NCBI RefSeq assembly: GCF_004421105.1
Contig: NZ_CP038033.1
Span: 639,659-703,658 of the forward strand
Direction of reading: 5' to 3'
DNA: 64,000 nucleotides
Origin: Nitrosococcus wardiae
GTDB taxonomy: Bacteria; Pseudomonadota; Gammaproteobacteria; Nitrosococcales; Nitrosococcaceae
Of the stretch, positions 29,120 to 37,863 are shown one piece after another; position 1 is the first letter of the stretch; each line of letters starts with the position of its first letter. The notes below the pieces were generated by a model, which did no database searches, had not been told where the DNA came from, and worked only from the letters and a program-made list of their open reading frames with translations. The translations under genes were made by a program, and so were the position numbers.

Positions 29120-29448
29120 CTCGGCCCCGGAGTTCTCCATGGATGGTGAACGAGACCCCCTAGCGAGAGAGCGAAGGCCGGTAACACGGTGTTAACTGAA
29201 GTGTTTTTCCGTATAATTGCCCCCAGGCTAGGGCGTGGTCTCAATAGGGAGACCCGGGGGTTGTTAGCAGAAGACCGGCCATGATGTAAAACCCGACCGG
29301 CACATCCATTGTGGCTACCGCGAGGAGGGTGGGAAGTTAGACCTGTGGAGGGGCACAGCCTCCCGACGATAGCCCGGCAGGACCGGGCCACAATAGGGGT
29401 CTCTGGGAAGCAGGAAAAACCCAGTGAGCAACCAGGCTTAAGAAAGCA
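29120..29448 (+). ncRNA. HEARO / IscB omega-RNA-like structured RNA without an IscB gene
   Basis: No gene fits this GC-rich block, but it folds strongly. A 7-bp helix pairs GGCCGGT (29176-29182) with ACCGGCC (29274-29280). It encloses GGTCTC/GAGACC (29237-29242 with 29249-29254) and CCCCC/GGGGG (29220-29224 with 29256-29260). An 8-bp helix pairs ATTGTGGC (29308-29315) with GCCACAAT (29387-29394), enclosing CTGTG/CACAG and GCCCGG/CCGGGC hairpins. A further CTGGG/CCCAG hairpin lies at 29403-29424. The architecture and the GGTAACACGGTGTTAAC segment recall HEARO RNAs, the guide RNAs of IscB nucleases, which sit directly upstream of iscB. Downstream here is only an unrelated protease gene. Boundaries are approximate, and the family assignment is from memory of the consensus. 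Confidence 0.6.
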
Positions 29449-29601
29449 ATGCCCATCAAAACCAAAAAAAACGCTCCAGCTAGTGCAGTGGATGGCAGGA
29501 GGATCCTTTACATTTGTCAACCCAAAAATAAAACAGCTATAATTCTTATTGCCTTATCATTGGCGATTCCCAAAATAACCCACGACACAAGGAAGCATTT
29601 A

Positions 29602-30177
29602 ATGGTCTTGCGCTATTCCGCCTGGATTATGCTGATTTTTTCCCTTTTAGCCGGTGCCGCTATATCAGCACAGGAGAAAAAATCGCCGTCTGTGTTCGGA
29701 TGGATAGAATTGGCTAAATTTGTGGACTGGGATACGGTCACCAAAGTCAAAATGGATACCGGCGCACTGAGTTCCTCGTTACATGCCACTGATTTGGAAT
29801 ATTTTCAACGTGACGACGACGAATGGGTGCGATTCACAATCAAAGTCGAGAATCAGCGTGGGGAGGAAGAATGGGTTCAACAAACCTTTGAACGGCCGGT
29901 TTATCGTTTTGTAAAAATCATTAGCTCGAATGGTGACGGTGATCGCCGTCCTTCTGTACTAATGAAACTTTGTCTCGGGGGTGAAATTTACGAAGAACAG
30001 TTTACTTTGAATGACCGCAGTGATTTGACCTATCCTATTTTGTTCGGTCGACGTACCATTGAACACCTAGGCCTTATCGATGTTACCCGCACCTTCACGA
30101 GCCGCCCCCATTGTGACACCGATGCACCTGTACACACCATTGAAAATCGAAAGCTGGACGAAGACATTGGGATCTAA
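29602..30177 (+). CDS. Secreted retropepsin-like protease-family protein (PF05618 type)
   Basis: From the ATG at 29602 the product has 191 residues: a signal peptide (WIMLIFSLLAGAAISA), then a domain with GWIELAKFVDW, KMDTGALSSSLHAT carrying the DTGA aspartate of the retropepsin fold, and YPILFGRRTIEHLGLIDV. This is the family often annotated as ATP-dependent zinc protease or RimK-associated. Similar exported copies are frequent in gammaproteobacteria. A longer frame starting at 29449 exists, but it runs back into the structured RNA. AAGGA sits at the right distance from 29602. Confidence 0.85.
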   Translation: MVLRYSAWIMLIFSLLAGAAISAQEKKSPSVFGWIELAKFVDWDTVTKVKMDTGALSSSLHATDLEYFQRDDDEWVRFTIKVENQRGEEEWVQQTFERPVYRFVKIISSNGDGDRRPSVLMKLCLGGEIYEEQFTLNDRSDLTYPILFGRRTIEHLGLIDVTRTFTSRPHCDTDAPVHTIENRKLDEDIGI

Positions 30178-30228
30178 GTCTGTATCTAACCCATCCTGTT
30201 ATTGTTGTAAAACTTTTATAAATTCCGT

Positions 30229-30849
30229 TTAGAAATCTACTACAGGATCTTCTATCCTCCAGCCCTTATCATAGAAGGTAAAAGTGTAATTTCCCGTGTG
30301 AACAGCGCCTTTTTCTTGGCATTTAGGAGATAGATAGGCAAATGGGGTTTGATTATCATAAGCCCACTCATAATTGACAATCGCCCACTTGTCTTCAGAA
30401 TTACTTCTTGGTTGAATTTCGGTAACTTTTATTAATTTTTTTTCGCAAGACTTCACTTCTATGAAGATACCCTTCTCGTATACTTTTTTAATTCCAGCAG
30501 CGTATTTTTTGCCTTTCTCCGTTATATTAATCAATACATAAAAATAATCTGAATTTTGTTGAGATTCGAATGGTTGATAAGTAATAAGCCCCTTATTTTG
30601 CAAGGGCGTTAATGAATCCTGAAGTTTATGTAGTGCTGATTTATGGATAAGCTCTTGAACATCAAAATCAGCTAGCACAGGCTGAAAGCTTAATTTTTCT
30701 GCCAGTAATTTCTCCGCTTCGTGGACAGATAAAGTTTTTTTCGTGGATAAACCATTCTCTGTGCATGCAATAACGCCAAACAGACTAGTTAACATGGCTA
30801 GCCCTATACTGGACAAATAAGCATATTTTTGTTTTCTAGAAGCCATCAC
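30229..30849 (-). CDS. Predicted lipoprotein, family not recognised
   Basis: A 206-residue product with a hydrophobic N-terminal helix and lipobox VIAC (Cys about 29). The mature part is a mixed alpha/beta domain with a central YFYVLINITEKGKKYAAG segment resembling the winged hinge seen in some phage-like or lipid-anchored proteins. It ends TFTFYDKGWRIEDPVVDF. The base composition is more AT-rich than its neighbours, which suggests acquisition. No function can be assigned. It overlaps the GH57 stub by 4 bases. Confidence 0.7.
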   Translation of the reverse strand: MMASRKQKYAYLSSIGLAMLTSLFGVIACTENGLSTKKTLSVHEAEKLLAEKLSFQPVLADFDVQELIHKSALHKLQDSLTPLQNKGLITYQPFESQQNSDYFYVLINITEKGKKYAAGIKKVYEKGIFIEVKSCEKKLIKVTEIQPRSNSEDKWAIVNYEWAYDNQTPFAYLSPKCQEKGAVHTGNYTFTFYDKGWRIEDPVVDF

Positions 30850-31073
30850 CGTGCCCCTTTAATATTACCTCGGAACTGTTGCAGTAAAATACCAGAAACG
30901 CCTACATGGAGATGGCTGATATCGCTGTACTGGTGCGCATAACGGGCAGCACGCTCGCAGCAGCGGATGATCTGCTCCGCCTCCCAGGGATTGCTGCCAA
31001 TAAGCAGCCGGAGAATCCCCGGCGGCTGGTGCATATGGAGGCCTAAAGCATGGAAAATCTTTCCCGTCTCCAT
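30846..31073 (-). pseudogene. N-terminal stub of a GH57-family glycosidase
   Basis: The 75 residues begin at a plausible ATG with an AGGA ribosome site. They contain LHMHQPPG and the following IRCCERAARYAHQY region typical of the start of glycoside hydrolase family 57 proteins, which are normally 500 or more residues. The reading frame ends at the start of the lipoprotein gene, so about 85-90% of the enzyme is missing, including its catalytic residues. Insertion or deletion around the lipoprotein gene probably removed the rest. Confidence 0.75.
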
Positions 31074-31518
31074 TGATTCCTGCTTTTTATCTTTCCCAAC
31101 TTTTATATGCGGTCACCTGAACTTGAGAAGTTAATACAAGCCTAAAATAGCGATACCAAAATTCTAACCTGGATAATTCATGAGATCACTACAAAGGTAG
31201 AAGAGCACAAAGAAGGCAAAATATTTTAAATGGCATTTAGTTTGCTTGCCTAGAGTCGATAGCAGTAGGCTTATGGGCAATCGGAGACGTCGCTAGATCA
31301 ATGGAGAAGTACCTATACTATATACGGGATATCACTATCCAGCGCAGCAATTGCCCAAAGTTACGGGGCTTAGCCTCTGCAATTATTTAGGAAATAACAC
31401 TTAAATATAAGGCAGTTAGAATTGACTATGCTTCAGGTGATAACACTGCCAAAGTTTTGACAATTATCCAGTCAATATTTTGGCGTTTATAAATAAGGTT
31501 ACGGACAATAGCAATATA
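31074..31518. other. Gene-free intergenic region
   Basis: About 445 AT-rich bases separate divergent genes. I found no gene, strong hairpin or repeat. Confidence 0.5.
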
Positions 31519-32799
31519 ATGGAAGAACACATCAAAACCCACAGTTGGCTACCCCAGGGAATAAAAGGACGTACTCGTCACCTTCCATATAGGCTATTTT
31601 TTAGCCATCTACTGCTCAGCCTCGCCATTGCCCTACCGGCTGCAGCGACAACTCCTCAGAAAGTTGTGGACCCTCGCACTCAGGCTCCTCCCAGCTTAAA
31701 ACAAATGGCAACAGGATCACAGGAAACCCCTCTCCCTGAGGAGGAGCCCATCCTCAAGAAGGACACTGCTACTAAATCGTCCCTACAATTGCTTAAGGAA
31801 ACCATCGGTCCAGGCACGAAAAAACGGATCTTTTGGAACTTGGGCTATACTTTTGAAGGGGTGCCTGTCTCTGCCCCGGTGCTAGTCGTAAATGGGGATA
31901 GTGCCGGACCGACACTCTGTCTCACCGCAGCGCTTCATGGCGATGAAATTAATGGTATCGCGATGGTGCATCGAGCAATTGACGATCTTGAGCCCGGTCA
32001 ACTTAGCGGTGCCGTTATCGGCGTGCCCATTGTCAATTTGTACGGTTATCGCCGCAGTTCCCGTTATCTACCAGACCGACGGGATCTGAATCGGCACTTT
32101 CCCGGCAGTCCCCATGGCAGCTCAGCCGCTCGCATTGCTCACTCTTTTTTCCAGCAGGTCATTACCCACTGCGATGCCTTAGTAGACCTGCATACCGGTT
32201 CCTTTCATCGGACTAATCTCCCCCAAGTACGGGCCGACTTAAGTCATCCCAAAATTCTGGAACTGGCTTATGGTTTTGGCGGCGTAGCCGTGGTCCACAG
32301 CGAAGGCATTTCCGGAACCCTACGTCGAGCAGCCACGGAGATCGGCATTCCCAGTATCACCCTTGAAGCCGGAGAACCTAAGCGCCTGCAACTCCGAGAA
32401 GTCAACCAGGGTTTAAAAGGAATTAACAGCTTGATGAAAAAGTTAGGGCTGCTTAAAGGGGCCAAAACAGAATCTGTTCCCAAAGCCGTATTCCACCAAA
32501 CCAAATGGATACGTACCCACCGTGCGGGAATTCTACTCTCTAATGTCCAGCTCGGTGAGCCAATCAAGGCAGGCCAGCAATTAGGCATCATTACCGATCC
32601 GATCACTAACCAAGAGACGGCTATAGTTTCGCCTTACGATGGCCGGATCCTTGGCATGGCTCTCAATCAGGTAACAATACCTGGCTACGCCGCCTATCAC
32701 ATTGGAATCAAAGCCAATAAACCAAGAACTACCGAGGAAACATCCGATCACGTTGCCGCAAAGCACAAGGCCCCTGACTACTCAGACGGCGAGGAGTAA
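31519..32799 (+). CDS. Secreted AstE/AspA-like zinc carboxypeptidase-family hydrolase
   Basis: A product of about 426 residues with a membrane/signal segment near residues 25-45 (LLLSLAIALPAAA). A succinylglutamate desuccinylase/aspartoacylase domain follows: CLTAALHGDEINGIA supplies Zn ligands His and Glu, LYGYRRSSRYLPDRRDLNRHFPG carries substrate-binding Arg residues, and ALVDLHTG has the third ligand. A C-terminal beta module (LGIITDPITNQE, SPYDGRILGM) resembles a biotinyl-like fold as in related proteins. The substrate is unknown. The start is uncertain; the frame opens at 31480 with TTG and no start has a good ribosome site. Confidence 0.82.
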   Translation: MEEHIKTHSWLPQGIKGRTRHLPYRLFFSHLLLSLAIALPAAATTPQKVVDPRTQAPPSLKQMATGSQETPLPEEEPILKKDTATKSSLQLLKETIGPGTKKRIFWNLGYTFEGVPVSAPVLVVNGDSAGPTLCLTAALHGDEINGIAMVHRAIDDLEPGQLSGAVIGVPIVNLYGYRRSSRYLPDRRDLNRHFPGSPHGSSAARIAHSFFQQVITHCDALVDLHTGSFHRTNLPQVRADLSHPKILELAYGFGGVAVVHSEGISGTLRRAATEIGIPSITLEAGEPKRLQLREVNQGLKGINSLMKKLGLLKGAKTESVPKAVFHQTKWIRTHRAGILLSNVQLGEPIKAGQQLGIITDPITNQETAIVSPYDGRILGMALNQVTIPGYAAYHIGIKANKPRTTEETSDHVAAKHKAPDYSDGEE

Positions 32800-32871
32800 A
32801 CCAACCCTAAAGAATCCAATGAACCCCTGATGGATATTTCCCCCGTAGGTTAGAAAATTCCCTTTTCATAA

Positions 32872-34353
32872 TTCCGGCAAACCATTGAAGAAGACTTCAT
32901 CCTTGATGTGCTTAAACGCTACACGACCTACGCCATGGCCTTTAAGATAGCCCAGCAACAGCGCCTCCTCGATAAAGAAGGAGAGCATGCCTACCCCGTC
33001 TTCCCCTGGGTGCAATGGCCTCCCGATAGCTTGGATATTGAACAGAAAGCTATGGTCATCATTGAGCACTTCCGTCACCACGTGGCCCACCTACTGAGTG
33101 GCCAGGCCAAAGCCGTGCTGATCACCTCTTCATGTCAAGCAGCGGTCCGCTACCAACTGGCCTTTCGTCGCTATACCGCCACCACCAACCAGCAGTATCG
33201 GCATATCCAGACCCTAGACGACCATGATCGGGTGATACTCGGCACCCATAAACTCCAAAAGGGCTTCTCTCAACCCACACTCTGCGCTCTGTATGTGGAC
33301 AAGAAGTTTATCGGCACTGATTGTGTCCAGACTCTATCGCGGCTAAACCGCCTCCGCTCCAGCAAAGAACCGCCCTTCATTCTGGATTTCGTCAACTCGC
33401 CGGAGCAAATACTGAATGCCTTTCGGCCCTACTATCCCAGCGCCGAACTGACCCTGGTTTCCAATCCCGAAGGAATTTATCAGCTCCAATCTCAATTGGA
33501 TAAGGCACGTATTTATACCTGGCAGGATGTAGATTCCTTCGCCGCCGCCTTCTTCGATCCTAAGCAAACTCCGGATCGGCTGCACTACTACTGCCAGCCT
33601 GCAGTGGAGCGCTTCCGGGATCGGTACCAGGAGGTCATCAAGATTATCCAGGCAACCCAACAAGCCGAAAAGGAGGCAGCCGCTACCGGCGATAGGATCC
33701 GCAGGGAAAACGCTCGTCACGATTTTCAACAGGCTAGAGAAGCCAAGGAGACTTTGGAGCAGTTCAAGAAAAATCTAGTCAGTTTTATTCGCTGCTATGA
33801 GTTCATCTCCCAGATCGTAGACTATGGCGACCGAGAGCTGGAGAAACTCACCGTCTATGCCCGCCACCTCCACCTTCTCCTAAAGGAGAAGGGAGGGGGC
33901 GAGACTATCAATCTATCCCTAAGAGCACTGGAGCACTACCGGCTAAATAAGATTAGCGAACAAGAACTTAACATTGTCCAGCAGAAAGCCCCGAACGAAC
34001 CTCGGAATGCCATGAAGACAAATCGTCAGCGTCAGGTAGAGAAGGCGCCCCTCATCACCCGCCTTAAACCTCTATTGGCAGGCGAGAGCCTCAGTGATAG
34101 GGATCGTTTGAACTATTTGCACACCATCAAAGACAAACTTCTAGAGAACCCAGCAATAGCCGCCCAGATAGAAAACCAGCCACAGGAGCAAGACTCGATC
34201 CTAGTGAATGATTTCTCTCAGGCAGTACAGCAAGCAGTCATGGAGAGTTTAAAAAATCATCACGAGATAGCGGCCCAATTGCTCCACAATGAAGTTGTGG
34301 CTAAAGAGTTTGGTCGCTTTCTCCTGGATCTGCTTTTGATTAAGCATGAGTAG
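32872..34353 (+). pseudogene. hsdR: 3' remnant of a type I restriction HsdR gene
   Basis: The frame opens without a proper start at 32872 (IEEDFILDVLKRYTTYA) and carries the HsdR helicase region (AVLITSSCQAAVRYQL, GTHKLQKGFSQPTL, LYVDKKFIGTDCVQTLSRLNR) followed by the C-terminal helical domain to the stop. The nuclease and first helicase domains, several hundred residues, are absent. A further piece between the ITSS and QKGF motifs seems deleted. No hsdM or hsdS is near. A 481-residue protein could be translated from the GTG at 32908, but it cannot cleave DNA. Confidence 0.85.
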
Positions 34354-34483
34354 TCGCCTGCTCTTAGGCTTAATGACGAATTTTTACCTACTTCCCTTTC
34401 TCTCTCCTAAACTCAAGGTATATGAGGCACTCTTTTGTAGGCTAAGCCTTGCCTAGCTTGCCAACAGTTCAGCAGCTTACATA

Positions 34484-36799
34484 GTGGCCCAAATGAACGA
34501 AGAACTGCGAGAACGAGAAGCTCAATATCGGCTTCAAGCACAAATCATCGATCAGATCCACGATGCTGTCACCTGCATCGATTTGGAAAGCGCGATTACC
34601 TATTGGAACAAAGGCGCGGAGCGGCTAAGTGGCTATAGTGCTGCAGAAGTACTGGGAAAGCACATTTCCTTCATCTACCCGGAGGAAGAACATACCTTTC
34701 TTGAACAGCAAGTGATCCAGCCACTCCAGAAAAAGGGACACCATGAGGTGGAAGTCCGCTTGCGCAGAAAATCGGGGGAGGACTTCTATGCCCATTTGGC
34801 CCTCTCCTTGCTGCTAGACCAAGAGGGTAAAGTCACAGGAATGATTGGGTATGCCATGGATATCACCACGCGCAAACAGGCCGAAGAGGCCCTGCGGGAG
34901 AGCGAAGCCCGTTATCGTAAATTGGCGGATTTGCTCCCGGTAGCCGTCTATACCTGTAAGGCACCCAAGGGGACCCTGCAATATTACAATCAACAGGCTG
35001 TAGAATTTTGGGGGCGAGATCCCCTATGTAACGATGACAAGGAACAGCTTTGTGGTCCCTTGAGGCTATACCAAAGAGATGGAGCGCCCCTGTCCCACCC
35101 CCAATCACCGATGACCATTGCCTTGACCCAGGGTGTCAGCTACCGCAACCGGGAAGTGATCATCGAACGGCCAGATGGGTCACGGGTCATTGCCCTGGCG
35201 AATATTGACCCGATTAAAAATCGGGACGGAAAAATCACAGAAATTATTAATGTCTTACAGGACATCACCTATCTCAAACGGGCAGAGGAGGCGCTGCGTG
35301 ACAGTGAGGCCCGCTATCGGGCGCTCTTCGACGGCTCACCTTCGGGTATCCTGATGCTAAATCCCTCCGACTTGACTTTTGTCGAGTTCAACGACCAAGC
35401 CCACCTCCAGCTAGGCTACTCCCGTGAGGAGTTTGCCCAGCTCACCCTGCCGGATATCGAGGCTGCCGCCTCCCCTGAACAGAGCCTGGAGCATGCCTGC
35501 TATTTTGTCCAAGCCCTGGGAATAGACAAACAGGAATTCGAGGCCCATTATCGGACCAAAAGGGGGGAAATCCACGATGTGTTGGTAACCGGAAGACCAT
35601 TACAGATCCAAGGTCATACTTACCTCTGTGCCGTCTTTCAGGATATCACGGAACGTAAACGGGCGGAAAAAGCATTACAGGAGGCGGATCGGCGCAAAGA
35701 CGAATTTCTGGCCCTGCTAGCTCATGAACTGCGCAATCCATTAGTTCCCATCCGCAATGCAGTCCAATTACTCAAACTTCAGTCAGAGCCATCCTTACCC
35801 CACCTCCAGCAGGCTTGTGGACTTATTGAACGCCAACTCAGCCATCTCACCCGGCTGGTAGACGATCTGCTCGATGTGGCCCGGATTACCCGCGGCCGGA
35901 TTACCCTACAAAAAAGTCGGATAGACATGGCTAGCTGTGTAGTCCAAGCCGTGGAGGCAGTCCGTTCCATTCTGGATGAGAAAGGTCATGATTTAACCCT
36001 CAAGCTCCCTCCTTCCCCGCTGCAGGTAGAGGCTGACCCGGTACGCCTCGCCCAAGTGATAGAAAATCTCCTCCATAATGCCGCGAAATACACCCATGAA
36101 AGGGGACGGATTGCGCTCACCTTGACCCCAGAGGGGTCACAGGCAGTACTGACAATTACTGATAATGGCATTGGGATTCCCCCAGAGTTGCTGCCCCATA
36201 TTTTTGACTGCTTTACTTATAATGGACGCCCTTTGAATCACCCCTCGCCCCAAGGCGGTCTTGGCTTGGGTCTTAGTTTGGCTAGAAGCCTGCTGGAGTT
36301 GCACGGCGGCCAGATAGGAGCAGCCAGCCCAGGACTCGATCAAGGCAGCACTTTTACCGTGACATTACCCCTGGCCAAGGAAACCCCTCAACCTGCCGCT
36401 ACTCCAGGGGCAGAAGAGGCCCCTACGCTCTCTTGCCGGCGGGTATTGGTGGTGGATGATAACCGGGATATTGCCCACTCTTTCGAGATTCTACTTGGCT
36501 TATGGGGCCATCAAGTGCAAACTGCATCTGACGGTCCAGCGGCCCTAAAAGCCACCCGCACCTTCCATCCAGAGATTATCCTCTTGGATATTGGGTTGCC
36601 AGGCATGGATGGCTACGAAGTAGCCCGCCACTTGCGGGCAGAATATGGACAGCGCATCAAGATTTTCGCCTTGACCGGCTATGGCCAAGAACAGGATAAA
36701 AAACGTGCAAAAGAAGCAGGCTTTGACCATCATCTGACAAAACCGCCACAAATGGAAACCCTCAAAAAGTTGCTTGCTGGTTCCTCACTTTCCACCTAA
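34484..36799 (+). CDS. Hybrid sensor histidine kinase (PAS-PAS-PAS-HisKA-HATPase-REC)
   Basis: The 771 residues lack membrane helices, so this is a cytoplasmic sensor. Three PAS domains lie at about 14-130, 143-265 and 275-395. The HisKA helix has the phospho-accepting His in LLAHELRNPL, and the ATPase domain has N (ENLLHNAAKY), G1 (TITDNGIGIPP) and G2 (GGLGLGLSLARSLL) boxes. A C-terminal receiver has the phospho-Asp in IILLDIGLPGMDG and the conserved Thr/Lys. The ATG at 34493 is an alternative to the GTG at 34484. No separate response regulator is adjacent. Confidence 0.93.
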   Translation: MAQMNEELREREAQYRLQAQIIDQIHDAVTCIDLESAITYWNKGAERLSGYSAAEVLGKHISFIYPEEEHTFLEQQVIQPLQKKGHHEVEVRLRRKSGEDFYAHLALSLLLDQEGKVTGMIGYAMDITTRKQAEEALRESEARYRKLADLLPVAVYTCKAPKGTLQYYNQQAVEFWGRDPLCNDDKEQLCGPLRLYQRDGAPLSHPQSPMTIALTQGVSYRNREVIIERPDGSRVIALANIDPIKNRDGKITEIINVLQDITYLKRAEEALRDSEARYRALFDGSPSGILMLNPSDLTFVEFNDQAHLQLGYSREEFAQLTLPDIEAAASPEQSLEHACYFVQALGIDKQEFEAHYRTKRGEIHDVLVTGRPLQIQGHTYLCAVFQDITERKRAEKALQEADRRKDEFLALLAHELRNPLVPIRNAVQLLKLQSEPSLPHLQQACGLIERQLSHLTRLVDDLLDVARITRGRITLQKSRIDMASCVVQAVEAVRSILDEKGHDLTLKLPPSPLQVEADPVRLAQVIENLLHNAAKYTHERGRIALTLTPEGSQAVLTITDNGIGIPPELLPHIFDCFTYNGRPLNHPSPQGGLGLGLSLARSLLELHGGQIGAASPGLDQGSTFTVTLPLAKETPQPAATPGAEEAPTLSCRRVLVVDDNRDIAHSFEILLGLWGHQVQTASDGPAALKATRTFHPEIILLDIGLPGMDGYEVARHLRAEYGQRIKIFALTGYGQEQDKKRAKEAGFDHHLTKPPQMETLKKLLAGSSLST

Positions 36800-36809
36800 T
36801 TGAATACCC

Positions 36810-37844
36810 ATGAGCCCGATCCGAATTAACTTATATAGTGATACCCAGACCTTACCCACACCGGCAATGCGAAAAGCCATGGCCGAAGCACCTGTGGGAG
36901 ATGAACAGCGAGGCGAAGACCCCAGCGTAAACCGCCTCTGTGAGGTGGTGGCTGAACTAACCGGCAAGGAGGCTGCCGTATTTTTGCCTTCAGGAACCAT
37001 GTGCAATGAAATTGCCATCTGCGTCCATTGCCGGCCCGGCGATGAAATCATTACCGACCGCACAGCTCATATCCTTAACTTGGAAGGCGGCGCTCCCGCA
37101 GCTCTCAGCGGCGCCTCCATCTGGCCCCTGGAAGGAATCCATGGTGTATTCACTGCCGCTCAACTCCAGCAAGGGATCCGTCCACAGAGCCGGCATACAC
37201 CTCGCTCACGGCTAGTTTGCGTAGAACAAACTGCCAATCTAGGTGGCGGTACCGTCTGGCCCCTGGAGACGATCCAAGCAGTGGCGGAGATGGCCCGAAC
37301 CCACCAGTTGGCACTGCACATGGATGGGGCCCGACTTTTCAATGCGGTCATAGCAACCGGTATCGACGCAAGAGAACATACGGCATCCTTTGATAGCGTG
37401 TGGTTTGACTTAAGCAAGGGCCTTGGCTGTCCCGTAGGAGGAGTGCTTGCAGGAAGTGCCGCCTTCATTGAGGAAGCCTGGTGGTGGAAGCAGCGCCTCG
37501 GAGGGGCCATGCGTCAGGCCGGTATCCTCGCTGCTGCTGGCCTCTATGCCCTAGAGCATCACATTGAGCGTCTCGCTGAAGACCATCGGAATGCACGCCG
37601 ATTCGCCGAACATATTGCCGAAATTCCTGGTATCTCTGTTGCCCTAGCAACGGTGGAGACGAATATCGTCTTTTTTGATGTCACAGCAACCGGGTTGTCA
37701 GCAGCGGAGGTCAGTGACAAGCTCAAATCCTATGGCGTGCTGATTGGTGCCACGGATAAAACTAGGCTCCGCGCCGTAACCCATCTTGATATCTCTCAGA
37801 CGGATATTGAAACCGCGGCAAAGGCCCTTCGAGAAATATGTTAA
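36810..37844 (+). CDS. ltaE: Low-specificity L-threonine aldolase
   Basis: A PLP enzyme of 344 residues that splits threonine or allo-threonine to glycine and acetaldehyde. Motifs include LYSDTQTLPTPAMRKAM, DEQRGEDPSVNRLCE, FLPSGTMCNEIAI, HMDGARLFNA with the cofactor Asp, and the Schiff-base Lys in DLSKGLGCPVGG. Length is normal. It starts 11 bases after the hybrid kinase gene, so the two may be cotranscribed without obvious functional link. Confidence 0.92.
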   Translation: MSPIRINLYSDTQTLPTPAMRKAMAEAPVGDEQRGEDPSVNRLCEVVAELTGKEAAVFLPSGTMCNEIAICVHCRPGDEIITDRTAHILNLEGGAPAALSGASIWPLEGIHGVFTAAQLQQGIRPQSRHTPRSRLVCVEQTANLGGGTVWPLETIQAVAEMARTHQLALHMDGARLFNAVIATGIDAREHTASFDSVWFDLSKGLGCPVGGVLAGSAAFIEEAWWWKQRLGGAMRQAGILAAAGLYALEHHIERLAEDHRNARRFAEHIAEIPGISVALATVETNIVFFDVTATGLSAAEVSDKLKSYGVLIGATDKTRLRAVTHLDISQTDIETAAKALREIC

Positions 37845-37863
37845 AAAGGTTATCCAAAAATTT

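Noticed and set aside
29449-29601. Extended N-terminus of the protease gene, or a broken iscB start
   Set aside because: The encoded residues match neither IscB's N-terminal region nor the protease family. The signal peptide and ribosome site point to 29602.
32908-34353. Calling the HsdR fragment an intact gene
   Set aside because: The homologous sequence continues upstream of the only usable start, and the essential nuclease and helicase motifs are missing.
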